Shown here: one piece after another, positions 16,583 through 24,823 of the stretch
Position numbering within the stretch: position 1 is the stretch's first letter
Layout: each line of letters opens with the position of its first letter
Assembly: GCA_963763485.1 (NCBI GenBank)
Contig: CAVXOW010000004.1
Span: 496,001-560,000 of the forward strand
Length of the DNA: 64,000 nt
Reading direction: 5' to 3'
Origin: CAWCKS01 sp963763485
GTDB lineage: Bacteria; Pseudomonadota; Alphaproteobacteria; Rhizobiales; Xanthobacteraceae
Made by a program: the position numbers and the translations under genes
The notes under the pieces: generated by a model
Told to the model about the DNA's origin: nothing
Database searches by the model: none
What the model saw: only the letters and a program-made list of their open reading frames with translations

Positions 16583-17914
16583 CTAGCGCCGACGGCCGCG
16601 AAGCTTCGAGCGCTTGATCAGGCCCTCATACTGGTGGGCCAGCAGATAGCCCTGGACCTGTGCCACGGTATCCATGGTGACGCTCACCACGATCAAGAGC
16701 GACGTGCCGCCGAAATAGAACGGCACCGCGGCATAGGAGATCATGATCTCGGGGATGAGGCAAACGATGGCGAGATAGATCGCGCCGATCACCGTGATGC
16801 GCGACAGCACATAGTCGATGTATTCGGCGGTGCGCTCGCCCGGACGAATGCCCGGAATGAAGCCGCCGTGTTTCTTCAGGTTGTCGGCGGTCTCGGTCGG
16901 GTTGAACACGATCGCGGTATAGAAGAACGCGAAGAACACGATCAGCGCGAGGTAGAGCACGAGAAACAGCGGCCGGCCGTGGCCGAGCTGGGTCGTGAGC
17001 CACTGGAACCATTCCGGTCCGCGGCCGGCGTTGAAGTTGGCGACCGTTGTCGGCAACAGCAGCAACGAGGACGCGAAGATCGGCGGGATCACGCCCGAGG
17101 TGTTGAGCTTGAGCGGCAGATGCGAGGACTGGCCCTCGAACATCTTGTTGCCGACCTGGCGCTTCGGATACTGGATCAGCAGGCGGCGCTGCGCGCGCTC
17201 CATGAACACGATGAAGCCGATCACCGCGATCACCATCACCAGCACGAGCAGGATGATGCCGGTCGACAGCGCGCCCTGGCGGCCGAGTTCGAGCGTGCCA
17301 GCGATCGCCGATGGCAGCTCGGCGACGATGCCCGACAGAATGATCAGCGAGATGCCGTTACCGATGCCGCGCGAAGTGACCTGCTCGCCGAGCCACATCA
17401 GGAACACGGTTCCGCCGGTCAACGTGATGACCGTCGACAGGCGGAAGAAATAGCCGGGATCGGCTACCACGTTGCCCGCGCCCTCGAGGCCGACCGCGAT
17501 GCCGTAGGCCTGGAACGCCGCGAGCACGACCGTGAGATAGCGGGTGTACTGGTTGAGCAGCTTGCGCCCCGCCTCGCCTTCCTTCTTCAAGGCTTCGAGC
17601 TGGGGCGAGACCGTGGTCAGCAGCTGGATGATGATCGATGCCGAGATGTACGGCATGATGTTCAAGGCAAAGATCGCCATGCGGTGGATGCCGCCGCCGG
17701 CGAACATGTTGAACATGCCGAGAATGCCGCCGGCCTGCTTGGTGAATACCTGGTCCCAGATGTTGGGATCGATGCCGGGCAGCGGAATGTAGGTGCCGAG
17801 CCGGTAGACCAGCAGCGCACCGAGGGTGAACCAGATGCGCTTCTTGAGCTCGTCGGCCTTGGCGAAGGCCGAGAAGTTCAGATTTGCTGCAAGCTGCTCT
17901 GCCGCTGAGGCCAT
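16583..17914 (-). CDS. secY: Protein translocase subunit SecY (canonical)
   Basis: SecY forms the protein-conducting channel of the inner membrane with SecE and SecG. The 443-residue product has ten membrane segments and all usual signatures: GALLVYRLGTYIPLPGIDP, FALNIMPYISASIIIQLLT, the C4 loop ERAQRRLLIQYPKRQ, and the C5 loop GFIPGIRPGERTAEYIDYVL with the critical Arg. It lies after rplO in the standard spc order. SecE is encoded elsewhere in this window (52876-53067). Confidence 0.97.
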   Translation of the reverse strand: MASAAEQLAANLNFSAFAKADELKKRIWFTLGALLVYRLGTYIPLPGIDPNIWDQVFTKQAGGILGMFNMFAGGGIHRMAIFALNIMPYISASIIIQLLTTVSPQLEALKKEGEAGRKLLNQYTRYLTVVLAAFQAYGIAVGLEGAGNVVADPGYFFRLSTVITLTGGTVFLMWLGEQVTSRGIGNGISLIILSGIVAELPSAIAGTLELGRQGALSTGIILLVLVMVIAVIGFIVFMERAQRRLLIQYPKRQVGNKMFEGQSSHLPLKLNTSGVIPPIFASSLLLLPTTVANFNAGRGPEWFQWLTTQLGHGRPLFLVLYLALIVFFAFFYTAIVFNPTETADNLKKHGGFIPGIRPGERTAEYIDYVLSRITVIGAIYLAIVCLIPEIMISYAAVPFYFGGTSLLIVVSVTMDTVAQVQGYLLAHQYEGLIKRSKLRGRRR

Positions 17915-18004
17915 GTCAGTCCCTCTTGGTCATCCGCCCGGGCACTAAGGTAAAGATGACATGGTCCGGCACAAGGCGGACCGCCACAAATCTCCGAGAC
18001 ATTT

Positions 18005-18057
18005 AACGCGCGTGTCCTTGCCGGAAAACCGGAGCCCACTTTTCCCGGACATGCGCT
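18005..18057. repeat. Decayed GAGCATGATC-type repeat at the end of rplO
   Basis: The element runs from GCGCGTGTCC through GGAAAACCGGAGCCCACTTTTCC to GGACATGCGC. It has the same inner core as the repeat at 11465-11512. Its edge lies within the rplO stop codon (18056-18058), so the repeat abuts or supplies the end of rplO. Confidence 0.55.
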
Positions 18058-18661
18058 AGCCCTCTTTCTTGGGCGCTTCCTTCTTGGCGGCGGGCTTCTT
18101 GCCGCCTTCTTTCTTGGCCTCGGCCTTCGGGGTCTCTTCCGCGGGAGCTGCGGCCTTTGGCGCCTTCTTGTCGTCCTTCTTCGGCTCCTCGACCGGCTTC
18201 GGCGGAGCCAGGATCTTAACCGATCCGCCGGCCTTCTCGACCGCGGCGACCGCCGGACGCGATGCACCGTGGACCTCGAAGGTCACCTTGGCCTTGATCT
18301 CGCCGCGGCCGAGCAGACGCACGCCGTCGCGCGAACGGCGCAGCGCACCCGACTTCACCAGCGCTTCTGCGTTGACCACCGCGGCCGCGTCGAGCTTGCC
18401 GGCATCGATCGCAACCTGGACGCGGTCGAGATTGATCTCGACCAGATCGAGCGCGAAGATGTTGTTGAAGCCGCGCTTCGGCAGGCGGCGATGCAGCGGC
18501 ATCTGGCCGCCTTCAAAACCCTTGATGCGCACGCCGGTACGCGCGGTCTGGCCCTTGCCGCCGCGACCCGCCTGCTTGCCCTTGCCCGAGCCGATACCGC
18601 GCCCGACCCGCATCCGCTTCTTGCGCGCGCCTGGATTTGTCGCGAGTTCCGAGAGCCTCAT
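18056..18661 (-). CDS. rplO: Ribosomal protein uL15 with an extended charged C-terminus
   Basis: uL15 is an early-assembling large-subunit protein. The 201-residue product has a normal body: RVGRGIGSGKGKQAGRGGKG, the FEGGQMPLHRRLPKRGFNN motif, and the VHGASRPAVAAVEKAGGSV C-terminal core. After about residue 155 a low-complexity tail rich in Lys, Ala, Glu and Pro follows (KAEAKKEGGKKPAAKKEAP). Typical uL15 is 145-165 residues, so the tail adds about 40. A repeat element abuts the stop codon. Confidence 0.96.
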   Translation of the reverse strand: MRLSELATNPGARKKRMRVGRGIGSGKGKQAGRGGKGQTARTGVRIKGFEGGQMPLHRRLPKRGFNNIFALDLVEINLDRVQVAIDAGKLDAAAVVNAEALVKSGALRRSRDGVRLLGRGEIKAKVTFEVHGASRPAVAAVEKAGGSVKILAPPKPVEEPKKDDKKAPKAAAPAEETPKAEAKKEGGKKPAAKKEAPKKEG

Positions 18662-18681
18662 GGTTCTTATCCTGAAAAGAA

Positions 18682-18879
18682 TTACTTCGCGTCGACTACG
18701 CGAACGAGATGCTTCACCTTCTCGATCATGCCGCGAACCTCAGGCGTGTCCTGCAGTTCGCTGACGCGACCAATCTTGTTGAGCTTCAGCCCAACCAGCG
18801 TCGAACGCTGCGAGTGATGGCGGCGGATCGGGCTGCCGATCTGCTCGACCTTCAACGTCTTTGCGGCCTTGGCCATCAC
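18682..18879 (-). CDS. rpmD: Ribosomal protein uL30
   Basis: A 65-residue large-subunit protein. It contains KVEQIGSPIRRHHSQRSTLV, then GLKLNKIGRVSELQDTPEVR and a C-terminal MIEKVKHLVRVV. Size and position between rpsE and rplO are standard for the spc operon. Confidence 0.96.
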   Translation of the reverse strand: MMAKAAKTLKVEQIGSPIRRHHSQRSTLVGLKLNKIGRVSELQDTPEVRGMIEKVKHLVRVVDAK

Positions 18880-18901
18880 GTTTTACTCCGGATTCTCGGG
18901 C

Positions 18902-19477
18902 TTAGTCGGCCGCCGCCTCGGCGTCGCCGCCGACGCGCCGCGATTGCAGCGTGGAGACCTTGATGCTGCGGCGCGAGGCAACCGAGCGCGGCGAATCCTG
19001 CCGCTTCAGCGCATCGAACGTCGCGCGCACCATGTTGTAGGGATTCGACGAGCCGAGCGACTTCGCGACCACGTCGGCCATGCCGAGCGTCTCGAACACA
19101 GCGCGCATCGGACCGCCGGCGATGATTCCCGTTCCGGGAGGCGCCGCGCGCAAAAGAACCTTACCGGCGCCGTGGCGGCCGGCGACGTCATGATGCAGCG
19201 TACGGCCTTCGCGGAGCGGCACCCGCGTCAGGTTGCGCTTCGCCGAGTCGGTCGCCTTGCGGATCGCCTCGGGCACCTCGCGAGCCTTGCCGTGGCCGAA
19301 GCCAACGCGGCCCTTCTGGTCGCCGACGACGACCAGCGCGGCAAAGCCGAAGCGACGTCCGCCCTTGACGACCTTGGCCACGCGGTTGATGTGGACCAGT
19401 TTGTCGACGAACTCGCTGTCGCGCTCTTCGCGGTCCCGATGCCGATCTCGTCCGCCGCGTTCCCGTTCACCTGCCAT
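18902..19477 (-). CDS. rpsE: Ribosomal protein uS5
   Basis: uS5 is at the mRNA entry side of the small subunit and affects decoding accuracy. The 191-residue product has a charged N-terminus (GERERGGRDRHRDREERDSE), the S5 double-stranded RNA-binding fold (DKLVHINRVAKVVKGGRRFG) and the C-terminal GTGIIAGGPMRAVFETLG. It ends in an acidic Ala-rich tail. It lies between rplR and rpmD. Confidence 0.96.
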   Translation of the reverse strand: MAGERERGGRDRHRDREERDSEFVDKLVHINRVAKVVKGGRRFGFAALVVVGDQKGRVGFGHGKAREVPEAIRKATDSAKRNLTRVPLREGRTLHHDVAGRHGAGKVLLRAAPPGTGIIAGGPMRAVFETLGMADVVAKSLGSSNPYNMVRATFDALKRQDSPRSVASRRSIKVSTLQSRRVGGDAEAAAD

Positions 19478-19524
19478 GGTGTGTTCCGTTCTTTCTCGCG
19501 GGCTACCGCCCCGACGTAATCCCG

Positions 19525-19887
19525 TTAAAAGTTCAATCCACCTTCACGCGCGGCATCGGCCAGCGCCTTGATGCGGCCGTGATAGAGATACTTGCCGCGA
19601 TCAAACACGACATCCTTGATGCCGCTCTTGACCGCGCGCTCGGCGACCAGCTTGCCGACCGCCGACGCTGCCTCAATGTTGGCGCCGGTCTTGGCGCCCG
19701 AACGCTGTTCCTTCTCCATCGACGAAGCCGCAACCAGGGTCGCGCCCTTCACGTCGTCGATGATCTGCGCGTAAATGTGCTTCGACGAACGAAACACGCT
19801 CAAGCGCGGCCGGCCGTTGGCGGCCCGCTTGATCTGGATGCGGACGCGGGTCTTGCGCCGGCCGCTGGTGATTTTCTGCTTCGACAT
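19525..19887 (-). CDS. rplR: Ribosomal protein uL18
   Basis: uL18 binds 5S rRNA. The frame is open to 19977, but homology begins at SKQKITSGRRKTRVRIQIK, so the ATG at 19887 is used, giving 120 residues. Conserved parts are RPRLSVFRSSKHIYAQIIDD and the C-terminal FDRGKYLYHGRIKALADAAR. The gene starts 5 bp after rplF ends. Confidence 0.96.
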   Translation of the reverse strand: MSKQKITSGRRKTRVRIQIKRAANGRPRLSVFRSSKHIYAQIIDDVKGATLVAASSMEKEQRSGAKTGANIEAASAVGKLVAERAVKSGIKDVVFDRGKYLYHGRIKALADAAREGGLNF

Positions 19888-19892
19888 CTCGG

Positions 19893-20426
19893 TTACTTCT
19901 TCTTGCCTTCCTTGCGGAAGATGAATTCGCCTGCGTACTTCACGCCCTTGCCCTTGTAAGGCTCCGGCGGACGCCAACCACGAATCTCGGCGGCGACCTG
20001 TCCGACACGCTGGACGTCGATGCCGGTGATGACGATCTCGGTCGGCTTCGGTGTCGCGATCGTGATGCCATCCGGAATCACGTACATCACGTCGTGGCTG
20101 TAGCCGAGCGCAAGCTGCAGGTTCTTGCCCTGCACCGCGGCGCGGTAGCCGACGCCGTTGATCTCGAGCTTTTTCTCGAAGCCCTTGGTGACGCCTTCCA
20201 CCAGGTTCGCGATCTGCGCGCGCGAGGTGCCGTACAGCGACCGCGAGCGCTTGGTCTCAAAACGCGGTGCGACCTTGACCGCGCCCTTGTCGAGCGTGAC
20301 CGAGACGTCGTCGTGGACGACGAGTTGAAGCTGGCCCTTCGGCCCCTTCACCTTGACGGTCTGCCCTTCGACGTTCGCAGTGACGCCTGATGGGACGGTG
20401 ACCGGTCTTTTGCCTACACGGGACAT
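19893..20426 (-). CDS. rplF: Ribosomal protein uL6
   Basis: uL6 binds near the sarcin-ricin loop. The 177-residue product begins SRVGKRPVTVPSGV, has the internal duplicated fold (VKGPKGQLQLVVHDDVSV) and the conserved C-terminus EIRGWRPPEPYKGKGVKYAG. It lies between rpsH and rplR. Confidence 0.97.
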   Translation of the reverse strand: MSRVGKRPVTVPSGVTANVEGQTVKVKGPKGQLQLVVHDDVSVTLDKGAVKVAPRFETKRSRSLYGTSRAQIANLVEGVTKGFEKKLEINGVGYRAAVQGKNLQLALGYSHDVMYVIPDGITIATPKPTEIVITGIDVQRVGQVAAEIRGWRPPEPYKGKGVKYAGEFIFRKEGKKK

Positions 20427-20443
20427 CCAAATGACCCTTCGAG

Positions 20444-20842
20444 TTAAAACACCGTGAAGAGGACTTCGCCGCCGACGTTCGCTTCGCGCGCGTCGTGGTC
20501 GGCCATGATCCCCTTCGGGGTGGAAAGCACGGACATGCCGAGCCCGTTGTTGACGCGCGGCAGGTTCCTGACCGACGCGTAGACCCGGCGGCCCGGCTTG
20601 GAGACGCGCTCGATCTCGCGGATGACCGGCTCGCCGTCGAAATATTTCAGCTCGATCTCGAGCTCGCTACGCCCGCCGTTGTGTTCGACGGTGGCGTAGC
20701 CGCGGATGTAGCCTTCCGACTTCAGCACCTCGAGAACGTTGGCGCGCATCCGCGAGCCAGGCGAAGATACCTTCGACTTCTTGCGCAACTGTGCATTGCG
20801 GATGCGCGTAATCAAATCGCTGATGGGATCGTGAGTGCTCAT
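20444..20842 (-). CDS. rpsH: Ribosomal protein uS8
   Basis: uS8 binds helix 21 of 16S rRNA; in E. coli it also represses the spc operon. The 132-residue product begins STHDPISDLITRIRNAQLRK. It ends with the conserved GLGMSVLSTPKGIMADHDAR and GGEVLFTVF. A repressor-binding site in the rplE region was not tested. It lies between rpsN and rplF. Confidence 0.97.
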   Translation of the reverse strand: MSTHDPISDLITRIRNAQLRKKSKVSSPGSRMRANVLEVLKSEGYIRGYATVEHNGGRSELEIELKYFDGEPVIREIERVSKPGRRVYASVRNLPRVNNGLGMSVLSTPKGIMADHDAREANVGGEVLFTVF

Positions 20843-20857
20843 CTTGCCGATCCTCCC

Positions 20858-21163
20858 TTACCAGCTCGACTTCACGAGGCCGGGCACCAGGCCCTTGAGG
20901 CCGAGTTCGCGCATCGCAATACGGCTCAGCTTGGTCTTGCGATAAACCGAGCGCGGCCGGCCGGTCATCTCGCAGCGATTGCGAAAGCGCGTCGGTGAAG
21001 CGTTACGCGGCTCCTGGGCAAGCTTCAGCGTCGCCGCAAAGCGCTCTTCCAGTGGCCTCTTCTTGTCGCTAATGATCGCCTTCAACCGCGCACGCTTGGC
21101 AGCAGTCTGCTTCGCCATCTTCGCGCGCCGGTTGTTCTTCTCGATCGAACTCTTCTTCGCCAT
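20858..21163 (-). CDS. rpsN: Ribosomal protein uS14 (zinc-free type)
   Basis: uS14 is in the small-subunit head. The 101-residue product is the long, zinc-independent form: only one Cys is present (RNRCEMTGRPRSVYRKTKLS), and it ends GLKGLVPGLVKSSW. The N-terminus is strongly basic (SIEKNNRRAKMAKQTAAKRA). It lies between rplE and rpsH. Confidence 0.96.
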   Translation of the reverse strand: MAKKSSIEKNNRRAKMAKQTAAKRARLKAIISDKKRPLEERFAATLKLAQEPRNASPTRFRNRCEMTGRPRSVYRKTKLSRIAMRELGLKGLVPGLVKSSW

Positions 21164-21203
21164 AAAGTCTCTCCAGAGGTTCCGCGTTTGAGGACCTAAA
21201 TCC

Positions 21204-21761
21204 TCACTGCCGGAACGGGAAATTGAATGCGGTCAACAGCGCCCGCGCCTGCTCGTCGTCGGGCGCCGTAGTGCAGACCGTGATGTCCATGCCCCAGGTC
21301 TCGCCCGACTTGTCGTAGTCGATCTCCGGGAACACGATGTGCTCCTTCAGGCCGAGCGAGTAGTTGCCACGGCCGTCAAAGCTCTTCGGGTTGAGGCCGC
21401 GGAAGTCACGGACGCGCGGCAGCGCGACATTCACGAGCCGATCCACGAACTCGTACATGCGGGTCTTGCGCAACGTCACCTTGCAGCCGATCGCCTGGCC
21501 TTCACGCAGCTTGAAGGTCGCAATCGCCATGCGCGAATGGGTGACCACTGGCTTCTGTCCGGCAATCAGCGCGAGGTCGTTGGCGGCCAGCTCGACCTTC
21601 TTGCGGTCGTTGACGGCCTCGCCCACGCCCATGTTGATGACGACCTTGTCCAGCGCCGGCACCTGCATCGGGTTGGTAAAGCCGAACTTCTCGGTCAGCG
21701 CGCTGCGGATTTCCTTGTCGTACTGCGTGCGCAGACGCGGAATGTAAGCGGTCTCAGCCAT
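21204..21761 (-). CDS. rplE: Ribosomal protein uL5
   Basis: uL5 binds 5S rRNA and contacts the P-site tRNA. The frame is open to 21863, but the normal start is AETAYIPRLRTQYDKEIRSA at 21761, giving 185 residues. Conserved parts are GEAVNDRKKVELAANDLALI, IGCKVTLRKTRMYEFVDRLV and the C-terminal GMDITVCTTAPDDEQARALL. Its ATG overlaps the end of rplX by 8 bp. Confidence 0.97.
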   Translation of the reverse strand: MAETAYIPRLRTQYDKEIRSALTEKFGFTNPMQVPALDKVVINMGVGEAVNDRKKVELAANDLALIAGQKPVVTHSRMAIATFKLREGQAIGCKVTLRKTRMYEFVDRLVNVALPRVRDFRGLNPKSFDGRGNYSLGLKEHIVFPEIDYDKSGETWGMDITVCTTAPDDEQARALLTAFNFPFRQ

Positions 21762-22068
21762 CGATCTCTGCTCCCGAGCGCTTCGCAATGCGCACCTTGG
21801 TGCCGTCCGCGCGGACCTTGAAGCCGATGCGGGACGGTTTGCCGTCCTTGTCGACGTAGGCAAGATTCGACAGGTGGATCGGCGCTTCCTTGGAAATGAT
21901 GCCGCCTTCCTGTTGCGGGCTCTGTTTCTGGTGGCGCTTCACCAGATTGACGCCACGCACCAGCGCGCGCGCCTCGTCGGGCCGCACCTCGAACACTTCG
22001 CCGGTCATGCCCTTCTGGCGGCCGGTCAGCACCATGACCTTGTCGCCCTTGCGGATCTTGGCGGCCAT
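21754..22068 (-). CDS. rplX: Ribosomal protein uL24
   Basis: uL24 starts large-subunit assembly. The 104-residue product has the KOW-type start KIRKGDKVMVLTGRQKGMTG, then RGVNLVKRHQKQSPQQEGGI and SRIGFKVRADGTKVRIAKR. The frame is open to 22377 but the ATG at 22068 is the usual start. It overlaps the rplN stop by 1 bp and the rplE start by 8 bp, indicating coupled translation. Confidence 0.96.
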   Translation of the reverse strand: MAAKIRKGDKVMVLTGRQKGMTGEVFEVRPDEARALVRGVNLVKRHQKQSPQQEGGIISKEAPIHLSNLAYVDKDGKPSRIGFKVRADGTKVRIAKRSGAEIDG

Positions 22069-22436
22069 CACAGCACCTCCGGCGCAAGCGAAATGATCTT
22101 CATGTGGTTCTTGGCGCGCAGCTCGCGCGGCACCGGTCCGAAAATACGGGTACCGACGGGCTCCGACTGGTTGTTGATCAGCACGGCCGCGTTGCGGTCG
22201 AACCGGATCACCGAGCCGTCCGGGCGGCGGATGTCCTTCGCAACGCGCACGACGACCGCCTTCATGACGTCGCCCTTCTTCACGCGACCGCGCGGAATTG
22301 CTTCCTTGATCGACACCACGATGACGTCGCCGACCGTCGCGTACTTGCGCTTCGAGCCGCCGAGCACCTTGATGCACATCACACGCCGTGCACCGGAATT
22401 ATCGGCCACGTCGAGGTTGGTCTGCATCTGAATCAT
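22068..22436 (-). CDS. rplN: Ribosomal protein uL14
   Basis: uL14 lies at the subunit interface. The 122-residue product begins MIQMQTNLDVADNSGARRVM and contains KVLGGSKRKYATVGDVIVVS, the VVVRVAKDIRRPDGSVIRFD motif and GTRIFGPVPRELRAK. It lies between rpsQ and rplX. Confidence 0.97.
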   Translation of the reverse strand: MIQMQTNLDVADNSGARRVMCIKVLGGSKRKYATVGDVIVVSIKEAIPRGRVKKGDVMKAVVVRVAKDIRRPDGSVIRFDRNAAVLINNQSEPVGTRIFGPVPRELRAKNHMKIISLAPEVL

Positions 22437-22476
22437 GATGCACCTCGTCCTCTTCCAATGAGCCTGGGCGGAAGCC

Positions 22477-22725
22477 TCAGGCGGTTTTCTTTTTCTCGCC
22501 CTGGACCACCGTCCAGCGCTTCAACTTCGAAATCGGCTTGCTTTCCTCGATCCACACCATATCGCCGGTCGAGAACTCGTTGTTCTCGTCATGCGCGTGG
22601 TAGTTCTTGGAACGGCGGATCGTCTTCTTGTAGATCGGGTGGGTGAAGCGGCGATCGACGCGCACCACCACCGTCTTGGCTTGCTTGTCGCTCACGACGA
22701 CGCCCTGGAGAGTTCGCTTCGGCAT
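22477..22725 (-). CDS. rpsQ: Ribosomal protein uS17
   Basis: uS17 is an early-assembling OB-fold protein of the small subunit. The 82-residue product begins PKRTLQGVVVSDKQAKTVVV, then RRFTHPIYKKTIRRSKNYHA, and has the conserved STGDMVWIEESKPISKLKRW. It lies between rpmC and rplN. Confidence 0.97.
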   Translation of the reverse strand: MPKRTLQGVVVSDKQAKTVVVRVDRRFTHPIYKKTIRRSKNYHAHDENNEFSTGDMVWIEESKPISKLKRWTVVQGEKKKTA

Positions 22726-22734
22726 CGGTTGTTC

Positions 22735-22950
22735 CTACTTGGCCTTGTTCTGTGCGGCGCGCTTCTGCCGGGCAATGGTCTTGACGCGGGCGATATCGCG
22801 CCGCGCCTCGCGGATCCGGGCCGTGTTCTCGAGCTGGCCGGTGGCACGCTGGAAGCGCAGGTTAAAGCGTTCCTTCTTCAGCTTCAGCACCTCGGCGTCC
22901 ATCTCGTCGTCGCTCATGCGCTTGATGTCTTCGACCTTCAGTTCAGCCAT
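22735..22950 (-). CDS. rpmC: Ribosomal protein uL29
   Basis: uL29 sits at the peptide tunnel exit where signal recognition particle and trigger factor dock. The 71-residue product is helical: ELKVEDIKRMSDDEMDAEVL, then LRFQRATGQLENTARIREAR. Two in-frame ATGs lie at 22956 and 22950; GGAG is eight bases before the second, so 22950 is preferred. The gene starts 5 bp after rplP. Confidence 0.94.
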   Translation of the reverse strand: MAELKVEDIKRMSDDEMDAEVLKLKKERFNLRFQRATGQLENTARIREARRDIARVKTIARQKRAAQNKAK

Positions 22951-22955
22951 CGCCA

Positions 22956-23369
22956 TCACTCCGCGATACGCGCGACGAAGCGCGTCTTGATCGGCAACTT
23001 CGCGGCGGCGAGGTCGAGCGCCTCGCGCGCGGTCTGGTTGCTGACACCGTCGATCTCGAACAGGATGCGGCCGGGCTTGACGCGCGCGATCCACAATTCC
23101 GGGGTGCCCTTGCCCGATCCCATGCGGACTTCGGCCGGCTTCTTCGACACCGGCACGTCGGGAAACACGCGGATCCAGACCCGGCCCGCGCGCTTCATGT
23201 GACGGGTGAGCGCGCGGCGCGCGGCTTCGATCTGGCGCGCTGTGACGCGCTCCGGCTCGACCGCCTTGAGGCCGAACTGGCCGAACGCCAGCGTCGCGCC
23301 GGAGGTCGCCAGGCCGTGGATGCGGCCCTTGTGCGCCTTGCGGAATTTGGTGCGCTTTGGTTGCAGCAT
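22956..23369 (-). CDS. rplP: Ribosomal protein uL16
   Basis: uL16 helps position tRNA in the A site. The 137-residue product begins MLQPKRTKFRKAHKGRIHGL and contains TARQIEAARRALTRHMKRAG, the RIFPDVPVSKKPAEVRMG type motif (here VFPDVPVSKKPAEVRMGSGK) and ILFEIDGVSNQTAREALDLA. It lies between rpsC and rpmC. Confidence 0.97.
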   Translation of the reverse strand: MLQPKRTKFRKAHKGRIHGLATSGATLAFGQFGLKAVEPERVTARQIEAARRALTRHMKRAGRVWIRVFPDVPVSKKPAEVRMGSGKGTPELWIARVKPGRILFEIDGVSNQTAREALDLAAAKLPIKTRFVARIAE

Positions 23370-23396
23370 TGTCTGTTACGCCTTCAATCCAGTCCG

Positions 23397-24104
23397 TTAG
23401 GCCGCAGCCGGCGCGTCACGGCGCGGACGTCCACTGTCGCCCTCGGCCATCTTCTTGTCCTGCGCCATCGGATCGTGCTCGAGGATTTCGCCCTTGAAGA
23501 TCCAGACCTTAACGCCGCAGGTACCGAACGTCGTGAACGCGGTCGCAACGCCGTAGTCGACGTCGGCGCGTAGCGTATGCAGCGGCACGCGGCCTTCGCG
23601 GTACCACTCCATACGCGCGATTTCGGCACCGCCGAGCCTGCCGGAGCAGTTGATGCGGATGCCTTCGGCACCAAGCCGCATCGCCGACTGTACCGCGCGC
23701 TTCATCGCGCGGCGGAACGCCACGCGCCGCTCCAGCTGCTGTGCGATCAATTCGGCGACCAGCGTCGCATCCAGTTCGGGCTTGCGGATCTCGACGATGT
23801 TGATGACGACGTCGGACGAGGTGATGTCGGCAACCCGCTTGCGCAGCTTGTCGATGTCGGCGCCCTTCTTGCCGATCACGACGCCGGGACGCGCCGAGTG
23901 GATCGTTACCCGGCACTTCTTGTGCGGACGCTCGATCACGATCTTGGCGACCGCCGCCTGCTTCAATTCCTTCATCAGGATTTTGCGAATCTCGACGTCC
24001 TCGTGCAACAGCTTGCCGTACTCGTTCTTGCCGGCGTACCAGCGCGAATCCCAGGTCCGGTTGATGCCGAGCCGCAGGCCGATCGGATTGATTTTCTGAC
24101 CCAT
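23397..24104 (-). CDS. rpsC: Ribosomal protein uS3
   Basis: uS3 forms part of the mRNA entry channel and its helicase. The 235-residue product begins GQKINPIGLRLGINRTWDSR. It has a KH domain with the GXXG loop (VVIGKKGADIDKLRKRVADI) and the C-terminal domain (GAEGIRINCSGRLGGAEIAR). It ends in a short variable tail (SGRPRRDAPAAA). It lies between rplV and rplP. Confidence 0.97.
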   Translation of the reverse strand: MGQKINPIGLRLGINRTWDSRWYAGKNEYGKLLHEDVEIRKILMKELKQAAVAKIVIERPHKKCRVTIHSARPGVVIGKKGADIDKLRKRVADITSSDVVINIVEIRKPELDATLVAELIAQQLERRVAFRRAMKRAVQSAMRLGAEGIRINCSGRLGGAEIARMEWYREGRVPLHTLRADVDYGVATAFTTFGTCGVKVWIFKGEILEHDPMAQDKKMAEGDSGRPRRDAPAAA

Positions 24105-24124
24105 CGTTCTCTCCCGCGCTTTCT

Positions 24125-24505
24125 TTAAGCGCTCGCCTCGACCTGACGAACCACGATCGTCAGATGCGAGAACGGTTTCAAAATGCCACCCGAGCGGCCG
24201 CGCGCTCTCGGGTGGAAACGCTTCATCACCAGCGCCTTGCCGACATGGGCCTCGGCGACGATCAGGTCGTCGACGTCGAGGTCATGGTTGTTCTCGGCAT
24301 TCGCAATCGCCGACTCCAGGCACTTCTTCACGTCGGTCGCGATGCGCTTGCGCGAAAACTGCAGGTCGGCGAGCGCCGACGACACCTTCTTGCCGCGGAT
24401 CAGCTGCGCGACCAGGTTCAGCTTCTGCGGGCTGATGCGCAGCATCTTCGCGACGGCCTTGGCCTCATTGTCGGCGAGGCTGCGCTTGTGTTTCTCTTTG
24501 CTCAT
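24125..24505 (-). CDS. rplV: Ribosomal protein uL22
   Basis: uL22 lines the peptide tunnel with a long beta hairpin. The 126-residue product begins SKEKHKRSLADNEAKAVAKM and contains RISPQKLNLVAQLIRGKKVS. The hairpin tip region is VMKRFHPRARGRSGGILKPF. No insertion typical of macrolide resistance is seen. It lies between rpsS and rpsC. Confidence 0.96.
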   Translation of the reverse strand: MSKEKHKRSLADNEAKAVAKMLRISPQKLNLVAQLIRGKKVSSALADLQFSRKRIATDVKKCLESAIANAENNHDLDVDDLIVAEAHVGKALVMKRFHPRARGRSGGILKPFSHLTIVVRQVEASA

Positions 24506-24529
24506 GACTTTTCAGTCCTCAAAGCCTCA

Positions 24530-24808
24530 TCAGGCCTTCTTGGCTTTCTTGTCGCCGGAGTGGCCGTGGAAGGTTCGGGTCGGCGAGAACTCGCCGAACT
24601 TGTGGCCGACCATTTCCTCGGTCACCGCGACCGGAACGTGCTTCTGGCCGTTGTAGACACCGAAGGTCAGCCCGACGAACTGCGGCAGGACCGTCGAGCG
24701 GCGGCTCCAGATCTTGATGACGTCGTGGCGGCCGGACGCGCGTGCAACGTCCGCCTTCTTCAACAGCGAGGCCTCGACGAACGGGCCCTTCCACACCGAA
24801 CGAACCAT
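24530..24808 (-). CDS. rpsS: Ribosomal protein uS19
   Basis: uS19 is in the small-subunit head next to uS13. The 92-residue product begins VRSVWKGPFVEASLLKKADV. It has the conserved IKIWSRRSTVLPQFVGLTFG, YNGQKHVPVAVTEEMVGHKF and GEFSPTRTFHGHSGDKKAKK. It lies between rplB and rplV. Confidence 0.97.
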   Translation of the reverse strand: MVRSVWKGPFVEASLLKKADVARASGRHDVIKIWSRRSTVLPQFVGLTFGVYNGQKHVPVAVTEEMVGHKFGEFSPTRTFHGHSGDKKAKKA

Positions 24809-24823
24809 GGCGCTCTACAATCC

